A stretch of DNA of 19,654 nucleotides, from the NCBI GenBank assembly GCA_028692535.1, contig JAQUXD010000018.1, positions 1-19,654 on the forward strand. Direction: 5' to 3'. Positions 14,168-19,654 of this stretch are shown here, in pieces (position 1 is the first letter of the stretch; each line of letters starts with the position of its first letter). Made by a program: the position numbers and the translations under genes. Below the pieces are notes generated by a model, which was not told the origin of the DNA, ran no database searches, and was given only the letters and a program-made list of their open reading frames with translations. Source of the DNA: Eubacteriales bacterium. GTDB taxonomy: Bacteria; Bacillota; Clostridia; Peptostreptococcales; Anaerovoracaceae.

Positions 14168-15163
14168 CTATTTCTTAAGCCAGCTCATCATGTCTCTCAA
14201 TTTTTTGCCAACAGCTTCCAAGGGATGCTCGGCCTGCACTCTTCTGCTGGCCAGGAACTTCGCCTGATTGCCTGCGCCGAACTCCTGAATGAACTCTGAA
14301 GCAAACGTGCCGTCCTGGATCTCGCTCAGGATCTTTTTCATCTCTGTGCGGGTCTCTTGGGTGATCAGCCGTTTGCCGGTACGATAATCGCCGTATTCAG
14401 CCGTATTGGAAATGGAGTACCGCATCATGGCAAAGCCGCCGCTGTTGATCAGATCCACGATGAGTTTCATCTCGTGGATGCACTCAAAATAGGCCATTTC
14501 CGGCTCGTAGCCGGCTTCCACAAGCGTGTCGAATCCCGCTTTCATGAGCTCGGTGACGCCGCCGCAGAGTACGGCTTGCTCGCCGAAGAGGTCTGTTTCT
14601 GTCTCTTCCTTGTACGAAGTCTCCAGGATCCCTGCGCGCCCTGCGCCGATTCCGGCCGCATAGGCCAGCGCATAATCCTTCGCCTTGCCGGTAAAGTCCT
14701 GATGCACAGCGATCAGACTCGGAACGCCCTTTCCTTCCGTGTATTGGCTCCGTACAGTATGCCCGGGACCTTTGGGCGCCACCATAGTCACATCCACGTC
14801 GGAAGGCGGTTGGATCTGATTGAAATGAATATTGAACCCATGGGCGAACATCAGCATGTTGCCTTCTTCCAGATAGGGCTCCACCTCTTCTCGGTATACG
14901 GCAGGCGCTTTTTCGTCGGGGACCAGCATCATGATGATATCCGCCTTTTTTGCCGCTTCCGCTACAGTCATGACGGGCAATCCTGCTGCCTGTGCTGCCG
15001 GAACACCGGCAGAATGGCTGCGCAGGCCCACGATCACGTTCGCGCCGCTTTCCTTCAGGTTTTGCGCATGGGCATGTCCCTGGGAACCGAAGCCCATGAT
15101 GGCGATGGTTTTGCCGTCAAGCAGCCCCAGATTGCAATCTTTGTCGTAATACTTGTTGATCAT
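14168..15163 (-). CDS. ilvC: Ketol-acid reductoisomerase, class I
   Basis: A 331-residue enzyme that isomerises and reduces acetolactate or acetohydroxybutyrate in branched-chain amino acid synthesis. The Rossmann motif GFGSQGHAHA (24-33), the catalytic His108 region (FAHGFNIHF), and the Mg2+ ligands Asp191 and Glu195 (ETDLFGEQAVLCGG) are present. The short form without the duplicated C-terminal domain makes it class I. The cofactor loop GLRSHSAG carries Arg and Ser residues usually associated with NADPH, which is an inference. It starts 16 bp after ilvN with an AAAAGGAGA ribosome site. Confidence 0.98.
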   Translation of the reverse strand: MINKYYDKDCNLGLLDGKTIAIMGFGSQGHAHAQNLKESGANVIVGLRSHSAGVPAAQAAGLPVMTVAEAAKKADIIMMLVPDEKAPAVYREEVEPYLEEGNMLMFAHGFNIHFNQIQPPSDVDVTMVAPKGPGHTVRSQYTEGKGVPSLIAVHQDFTGKAKDYALAYAAGIGAGRAGILETSYKEETETDLFGEQAVLCGGVTELMKAGFDTLVEAGYEPEMAYFECIHEMKLIVDLINSGGFAMMRYSISNTAEYGDYRTGKRLITQETRTEMKKILSEIQDGTFASEFIQEFGAGNQAKFLASRRVQAEHPLEAVGKKLRDMMSWLKK

Positions 15164-15179
15164 TGGAATCTCCTTTTTG

Positions 15180-15701
15180 TTATGAACGATGGCTTTCTCG
15201 GTTTTGATAGGTAAAAGCGTCTTCTCCTCTTTCGATGGTGGTGACGCCGGTTCGGCATTGTTCGATAATCTCGTATTTCTTCAGCACGGCGAGGAAGGCG
15301 TCGATCTTGCCCGGTTTTCCTGTCAATTCGATAATCAGGCTATTCTCGGAAAGATCCACGATCGCCGCTTCATAAATGCTGCAGATGGCAGAAATGCCGG
15401 TCAGGTCGTTCTCGGTGGTCCGAAGCTTAAGAAGCAGCAGCTCGCGCTGAATGGCGACAAGCGGGTCTTCGACCCGTACAGCGAGAACCTCCACCAACTT
15501 TTTCGTCTGCAGAATGATTTGCTTGATCACGTTCTCATCACCGGTCGTGGTGATCGTGATACGGGAAATGTCCGGGTCTTCCGTAGCGGACACCGTCAGG
15601 GAATCAATGTTGAATCCCCTGCGCCCGAACAGCATGGCTACTCTCGAAAGCACGCCTGCATTGTTCTCCACCATCAGGGCAATCATCGTCTTATCCATCA
15701 T
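15180..15701 (-). CDS. ilvN: Acetolactate synthase small (regulatory) subunit
   Basis: A 173-residue protein with an N-terminal ACT domain (MIALMVENNAGVLSRVAMLF, then RGFNIDSLTV) and a conserved C-terminal half. It binds the catalytic subunit and mediates feedback inhibition by branched-chain amino acids, usually valine. Its start ATG shares one base with the ilvB stop codon (TAATG), so the subunits are translationally coupled, which suits fixed stoichiometry. Two adjacent ATG codons follow an AGGAGG site; either could be used. The gene could equally be called ilvH. Confidence 0.96.
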   Translation of the reverse strand: MMDKTMIALMVENNAGVLSRVAMLFGRRGFNIDSLTVSATEDPDISRITITTTGDENVIKQIILQTKKLVEVLAVRVEDPLVAIQRELLLLKLRTTENDLTGISAICSIYEAAIVDLSENSLIIELTGKPGKIDAFLAVLKKYEIIEQCRTGVTTIERGEDAFTYQNRESHRS

Positions 15702-17380
15702 TATAATCCTCCTTCCTCCTGTGTCAAAATAATATCTTCGACGCCTTTGCCCGCCGGCATCATGGGCAGGACTTTTTCTTTTTTATCAATGGGACATACG
15801 ATCCAGGACGGCCCGGTGTTTTTCAAGGCTCTTGCGAACGCATCACGGAACGCTTCGGAGGTATCCGCCCGGTAGGTCTGTACACCAAATCCCTTTCCGA
15901 CTGTCTCATAGTCGGTCTTTCGATAAGGCTCCGTGGCCATGTAGCGTTCTTTGTGGTACGCCCATTGAAGCTGGCGCACCATCCCCAGCACCGCATTGTC
16001 CAGAATGATGGTGATGATGGGCAGGCCGTAGGAGACGGCTGTTGCCGCCTCGCACATGTTCATGTGCAGCGAGCCGTCGCCGGTGATATGAATGACCGAA
16101 GCAGAGGGAAAGGCGACTTGCGCGCCTACGGCCGCTCCGTACCCGAACCCCATGGTTCCCAGTCCGCCACTGGTCATAAAGCCTCTGGGACGGGTGGTTT
16201 TGCAGTATTGCGCTGCCCAAATCTGATGCTGTCCTACATCTGTCGTGATGATAGATTCGGGCCCTGCCAGTTCACCGATGACTTCCATGATCTGGTGGGG
16301 CATCAGCTTATCGCCTGTGTTGTCAGGAAAGTAATCCTTCTCCTTCCAACGCCGGATGTCTGCCATCCATTTGCTTCGGTCTTTATTCTTGACCAACGGC
16401 ATCAGTTCCTGCAAAATACTGCGCAGATCTCCGATAAGCGATCCGCCCGAATCCACGCTTTTACCGATTTCACTTGGATCGATGTCGAACTGGATGATCT
16501 GCGCTTTAGGCGCAAAGGTCTTTCGTCCCTGTGCAACTCGATCGGACAGGCGGGTTCCCGCCGCGATGAGAAGATCCGCGTGAGCGATGGATGTATTGGC
16601 CGCCACACTGCCGTGCATCCCGGTCATTCCAAGGTCCAGGTCATGGCCAAAAGCGATAACGCCCGTCGCCATGATCGTATGGCAGGTCGGGATTCCTGTT
16701 TTTTCGATGAACTGCTTCAATTCTTCCGAAGCTCCGCTGCTCACCACACCGCCGCCAAAACAAAGCACCGGACAACGGCTTCGTTCGATCATGGCCGCAA
16801 TGGCTTTGAGCTGAGCAGGATCCGGAACTTCTGCCGGAACGGGTTCGGCCGCCTGCCTCGGCTCAAATTCACAGAGCGCCGCAGTAATGTTTTTGGGAAT
16901 GTCCACCAATACCGGCCCCTTTCGTCCGCTGTCGGCGATCTCAAAGGCTGCGCGTATCGTTTGCGCCAGCCGATCGATATCCCGTACCGCATACGTATGC
17001 TTGGCAATAGGCCCTGCGATCCCGGAGATGTACACTTCCTGAAAGCTGTCCTTTCCGATCAGATCCGTTCCCACGTTTGCCGTGATCGCCACCATGGGAA
17101 CGCTGTCGAGAAATGCCGTGGCGATCCCCGTCACCAGATTCGTGGCTCCGGGGCCGCTGGTGGCCAAACAGACGCCCACTTTTCCCGTTGCCCTGGCATA
17201 ACCGTCTGCCGCATGGGCCGCGCCTCGCTCATCGGCAGGAAGGTAATGTGTGATCTTGTCTCTTCGGTTATACAGCGCATCGTGGATGTGCAGTGTTGCG
17301 CCGCCCGGATATCCGAACAGATCCGTAACCCCCTGCTCGATCAACAATTCCACGATCATTTCAGCTCCTGTCATCTTCAT
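15701..17380 (-). CDS. ilvB: Acetolactate synthase large (catalytic) subunit
   Basis: A 559-residue thiamine-diphosphate and FAD enzyme that condenses pyruvate with pyruvate or 2-ketobutyrate, the first committed step of branched-chain amino acid synthesis. The start at 17380 (MKMTGAEM) follows GGAAGGAGG; an upstream in-frame ATG lies inside the T-box terminator and is rejected. Catalytic Glu51 lies in ADERGAAHAADGYAR, and the ThDP metal motif runs from GDG (434-436) to Asn462. Two variations are noticeable: DER where many homologues have HEQ, and LDNAVLGMVRQ where NNG or NNH is more usual. Expression is under T-box control. It is coupled to ilvN by a one-base overlap. Confidence 0.97.
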   Translation of the reverse strand: MKMTGAEMIVELLIEQGVTDLFGYPGGATLHIHDALYNRRDKITHYLPADERGAAHAADGYARATGKVGVCLATSGPGATNLVTGIATAFLDSVPMVAITANVGTDLIGKDSFQEVYISGIAGPIAKHTYAVRDIDRLAQTIRAAFEIADSGRKGPVLVDIPKNITAALCEFEPRQAAEPVPAEVPDPAQLKAIAAMIERSRCPVLCFGGGVVSSGASEELKQFIEKTGIPTCHTIMATGVIAFGHDLDLGMTGMHGSVAANTSIAHADLLIAAGTRLSDRVAQGRKTFAPKAQIIQFDIDPSEIGKSVDSGGSLIGDLRSILQELMPLVKNKDRSKWMADIRRWKEKDYFPDNTGDKLMPHQIMEVIGELAGPESIITTDVGQHQIWAAQYCKTTRPRGFMTSGGLGTMGFGYGAAVGAQVAFPSASVIHITGDGSLHMNMCEAATAVSYGLPIITIILDNAVLGMVRQLQWAYHKERYMATEPYRKTDYETVGKGFGVQTYRADTSEAFRDAFARALKNTGPSWIVCPIDKKEKVLPMMPAGKGVEDIILTQEEGGL

Positions 17381-17401
17381 GCTGTGTCCCTCCTTCCAAA
17401 T

Positions 17402-17450
17402 AAAAAACCGTTGTCCATCGTCCATGCTTCTATGGACGAAGAGACAACGG
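17402..17450 (-). terminator. T-box leader terminator
   Basis: CCGTTGTC (17443-17450) pairs with GACAACGG (17408-17415), and inside it GTCCAT (17432-17437) pairs with ATGGAC (17420-17425). Six T residues follow on the minus strand (17402-17407). The start of the stem overlaps the downstream half of the expected antiterminator, the usual T-box arrangement, and it lies 21 bases before the ilvB start codon. Confidence 0.88.
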
Positions 17451-17694
17451 ACGAACCATTGCGGTACCACTCTTCTTGCTTTTCCGTTTCCGAAAAAACC
17501 ACTCTGCAGAGATCTTTCAATCTCCTGCGCGATAACGGGCGCTGCCGGTTGTGCTTACACAGATCCTGTCCTTGGGCCAACTGCTCGGGGAGGACGTTCA
17601 CAAATCGGAAGAAGTATTGTCTCGCACCCGACGACAACTCTCTTGAACTCTTCCGAACGTTACTTTTTCCCTTCGACGCGATGATTATAAAATT
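17402..17694 (-). ncRNA. T-box riboswitch leader of the ilvBNCD operon
   Basis: The minus strand carries the signature T-box AGAGTGGTACCGC (17461-17473), directly upstream of a terminator. Stem I features are also visible: an AGTA element near 17658-17662, a helix of CGGAAGAG with CTTCTTCCG, the AGAGAG bulge, the GGGTGCGA distal loop, and TGTGAAC on the 3' side of the specifier loop. The class binds uncharged tRNA, whose acceptor end pairs with the T-box bulge and favours antitermination. The triplet ATT (17603-17605) before TGTGAAC would specify isoleucine; the register is uncertain, since overlapping triplets (UUU, UUG, GUG) lie in the same loop. This leader fills the whole region between the ilv promoter and ilvB. 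Confidence 0.93.
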
Positions 17695-17700
17695 ATATGG

Positions 17701-17729
17701 ATTATATAGACCTGCTCTCTGCTTGTCAA
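17701..17729 (-). promoter_or_regulatory. Full-consensus sigma-A promoter of the ilv operon
   Basis: On the minus strand TTGACA (17724-17729), a 17-base spacer, and TATAAT (17701-17706) match the consensus at all 12 positions. The -35 box begins 6 bases past the stop codon of the DUF815 gene. Two more TATAAT hexamers follow at 17692-17697 and 17684-17689 without matching -35 boxes. Strong initiation with control left to the T-box is the expected mode. Confidence 0.9.
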
Positions 17730-17735
17730 GGGGTA

Positions 17736-18899
17736 TTATTCAGAATCCATGGCAATTTTAAATTCCACGAACTGCCGGGCTGCCCGAGGTGTTCTGCCTC
17801 CGCTGCGGATCGCATAGGCTTCGGCCTCCCGGATCAACACGTCCTCGGGCAGATCCAGGCCGCTGTGCTCCGCCAGGCGAAGGACCAGTGTTGTAAAAAG
17901 GTCTCTTCCGGGTTTTCCGAAGGTGATGACCATGCCGAAGCGGGCTGACAGACTGGCGATCTCTTCCAGCGTGTCGTTCAGATGGATATCGTCGCCTCTT
18001 CGATCCCCAAAGGTTTCGCTGATCAAATGACGGCGATTGCTGGTGGCGTAAACCACCACATTCCTGGAACGGGCAGCGACGCTACCCTCCAGAACCGTCT
18101 TGAGGGCCGTAAAGTGACTGTCGTTGGAAGCAAAGGACAAGTCATCGATGAACAATATAAATTTCAACGGACTTTCCGCCAGTTCATCCAGAAGGGGCGG
18201 AATCGTCTGCAACAGATTCTTTTCGATTTGGATCAGGCGAAGCCCCCTGTCGAAATATGCATTGGCTACGGCTTTGACCGTGCTGGATTTCCCTGTCCCT
18301 GCATCTCCGTAGAGAAGGATGTTGCTGGCCGGAAGCCCTGCAAGCAGCGCTCGGGTATTGCGCACCACCTTTTCTCTTTCCGCCTCGTATCCGTAAAGAT
18401 CCGACAGTCGGAGCGGATCCGGGTGGCGAACAGGCACAAGTTGCCCGTCCGGCGCCATGGAAAATGCCCGATGGGAAGCAAACAGACCGTAGCCTTCCGT
18501 TGCCACGCTTCCCATGTGATCCTCGTACAGGGCGGGAAAATCCATTTTTTCCGCCCGCCAGAAAGGAGGATCGTTGTGTTCCGGAAGCAGCGCAGCCGCC
18601 TCGGACAAGGTCTCCAGCTCCGACTGCAGCTGCGCCAGGATCAGCGGATCGGGCTTGCCGCCCGCAGCTCGTTGCCGGACATAAAAATGATCGGCCTTTA
18701 GGACCCTGTCCAGAACGGCTTTGGTCAGGTCGACACCTTCGGGGTAGAGCGCAGCAGCCACTGCCGCTGCGCCCAGAGATTTTTCATGTTCTCCGCAGGC
18801 GCAGGCGAAATCCGTAAGAGCCGCTACCAGCGGATCTTTTTTTAAGCTCCGGAAAATCACCAATGATTCCAGCCGGCGACCTATTTTTGCTGAATCCAT
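17736..18899 (-). CDS. DUF815 family AAA+ ATPase
   Basis: A 387-residue ATP-binding protein. A helical N-terminal half (about 1-160) precedes an AAA+ module with Walker A GDAGTGKSS (198-206), Walker B LFIDDLSF (249-256), a sensor-like VVVYATSNRRHL stretch, and a C-terminal region with SGGRTPRAARQFVEF. The start at 18899 is preferred over one eight codons upstream because it overlaps the enolase stop codon (TAATG) and has GGGAGAAG in front. The family is widespread in Firmicutes and its role is not established; the module resembles loader- or remodelling-type ATPases. Coupling to eno is seen directly; a functional link is not. No terminator follows before the ilv promoter. Confidence 0.88.
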   Translation of the reverse strand: MDSAKIGRRLESLVIFRSLKKDPLVAALTDFACACGEHEKSLGAAAVAAALYPEGVDLTKAVLDRVLKADHFYVRQRAAGGKPDPLILAQLQSELETLSEAAALLPEHNDPPFWRAEKMDFPALYEDHMGSVATEGYGLFASHRAFSMAPDGQLVPVRHPDPLRLSDLYGYEAEREKVVRNTRALLAGLPASNILLYGDAGTGKSSTVKAVANAYFDRGLRLIQIEKNLLQTIPPLLDELAESPLKFILFIDDLSFASNDSHFTALKTVLEGSVAARSRNVVVYATSNRRHLISETFGDRRGDDIHLNDTLEEIASLSARFGMVITFGKPGRDLFTTLVLRLAEHSGLDLPEDVLIREAEAYAIRSGGRTPRAARQFVEFKIAMDSE

Positions 18900-19654
18900 T
18901 ATTCTTCTCCCTGTCGGAGGCAATAGAACGCGCTGCGGCCGGCATACACTGCCGAATCACCCAGACTGTCTTCCAGGCGAAGCAGCTGATTGTATTTTGC
19001 GATGCGATCGGTCCGTGACAGGGATCCGGTTTTGATCTGCCCCGTATTGAGCGCCACTGCGATATCTGCTATAGTGGAATCCTCCGTCTCGCCTGAACGG
19101 TGAGAGATCACGGTGGTGTAACCGGCTCGCTTGGCCATCTCTACTGCGTCGAAGGTCTCGGTGAGCGTGCCGATCTGATTCACTTTGATCAGGATGGAAT
19201 TGGAGATATTCTCTCTAATCCCTCTGGAAAGACGTTCCGTGTTTGTTACGAACAGATCGTCTCCCACCAGCTGGATCCGGTCCCCCAAAGCTTCCGTCAG
19301 CAGTTTCCAACCGGTCCAATCATCCTCAGCCAGGCCGTCCTCGATGGAAATGATGGGATACTTGTCCACCAGCATTTGATAGTATTGGATCATCTCCTGC
19401 GCGCTGCGGACCACGCCTTCTCCTTTCATATTGTACTTTTCAGAAGCTGCGTCGTACATTCCTGAAGCCGCCACGTCCAGCGCGATCTGAATATCCTCTC
19501 CCGGGCGATAGCCCGCCTTCTCGACAGCCTCCAGGATCACCCGGATCGCTTCTTCGTTGGTAGCCAGATTCGGCGCGAAGCCGCCCTCATCTCCCACTGC
19601 CGTATTCAAGCCTCTGGCTTTGAGTACCGCTTTGAGACTGTGGAACACTTCCGC
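18899..19654 (-). CDS. eno: Enolase, C-terminal part; gene continues beyond the window
   Basis: The frame is open to the right edge, so the 251 visible residues are the C-terminal part of a protein of about 430. It catalyses 2-phosphoglycerate to phosphoenolpyruvate in glycolysis. The barrel-domain landmarks are present: GDEGGFAPNL, the Mg2+ ligands in ALDVAAS, SIEDGLAEDDW and LVGDDLFVTN, the catalytic Lys in ILIKVNQIGTLTE, the substrate loop SHRSGETEDSTIAD, and the C-terminal AKYNQLLRLEDSLG. A GTG at 19648 is internal, not a start. The stop codon overlaps the DUF815 start by one base. Confidence 0.98.
   Translation of the reverse strand, partial: AEVFHSLKAVLKARGLNTAVGDEGGFAPNLATNEEAIRVILEAVEKAGYRPGEDIQIALDVAASGMYDAASEKYNMKGEGVVRSAQEMIQYYQMLVDKYPIISIEDGLAEDDWTGWKLLTEALGDRIQLVGDDLFVTNTERLSRGIRENISNSILIKVNQIGTLTETFDAVEMAKRAGYTTVISHRSGETEDSTIADIAVALNTGQIKTGSLSRTDRIAKYNQLLRLEDSLGDSAVYAGRSAFYCLRQGEE

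Noticed and set aside
17381..17470. N-terminal extension of ilvB by 30 codons
   Set aside because: It would be translated from the T-box terminator stem; GGAAGGAGG directly precedes the ATG at 17380.
17377..17637. An 86-codon minus-strand frame inside the T-box leader
   Set aside because: It covers Stem I through the terminator; the bases are explained by RNA structure and there is no ribosome site. A leader peptide is not needed in T-box control.
15953..17761. A 602-codon open frame on the plus strand opposite ilvB
   Set aside because: It lies antisense to an unmistakable ilvB and the T-box, has no recognisable domain or ribosome site, and its composition is that of a mirrored gene.
1..19654. 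Mobile element, prophage, CRISPR, tRNA or defence genes
   Set aside because: No transposase, integrase, repeat array, cloverleaf or defence-type domain was seen; all genes belong to metabolic, transport or housekeeping families.

Overview
The window reads as chromosomal DNA of an anaerobic Firmicute, most likely a member of the Clostridia. The inference rests on a T-box riboswitch ahead of an ilv operon, strong AGGAGG-type ribosome binding sites, near-consensus sigma-A promoters, a DUF815 AAA+ ATPase, a TIGR01906/DUF1461 membrane protein, an EFR1-type flavodoxin-ferredoxin and a membrane pyrophosphatase with K+-dependence and Na+-type signature residues. Base composition looks like the low-to-mid 50s in % GC by eye and does not shift visibly along the window. 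I see no insertion sequence, phage gene, CRISPR array, rRNA or tRNA. Coding density is very high, and 17 of the 18 genes lie on the minus strand.

Layout, read in the direction of transcription (right to left). (1) 19654-17736: the C-terminal part of enolase, whose stop codon overlaps the start of a DUF815 ATPase gene. (2) 17729-12493: a consensus promoter, a T-box leader with its terminator, then ilvB-ilvN-ilvC-ilvD, which carry out the shared steps of valine, isoleucine and leucine precursor synthesis. (3) 12485-10017: a promoter, secG, a hairpin, then hppA (ion-pumping pyrophosphatase) with a clear intrinsic terminator. (4) 9924-737: a near-consensus promoter, an ADP-ribosylglycohydrolase and a TIGR01906 membrane protein, then after 80 AT-rich bases a tightly packed seven-gene run: RocB-like M20 hydrolase, MscS channel, GatY/KbaY-like class II aldolase, PfkB-type sugar kinase, SGNH hydrolase, PTS_EIIC_2 (PfoR-like) membrane protein and a phosphohexomutase. 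(5) 2-757 on the plus strand: the end of a flavodoxin/2x[4Fe-4S] protein that converges on the phosphohexomutase gene and overlaps it by 21 bp.

How the parts fit: groups 1-3 are housekeeping and biosynthesis. The least explained part is the seven-gene run. Its aldolase, kinase, EIIC-like transporter, esterase-like hydrolase and phosphohexomutase look like an uptake-and-cleavage route for a sugar or sugar derivative whose identity cannot be read from the sequence. The M20 hydrolase and MscS channel at its head are unusual partners. The transporter has no EIIA, EIIB, HPr or regulator nearby. This run is the best candidate for something undescribed, but every member belongs to a known family.
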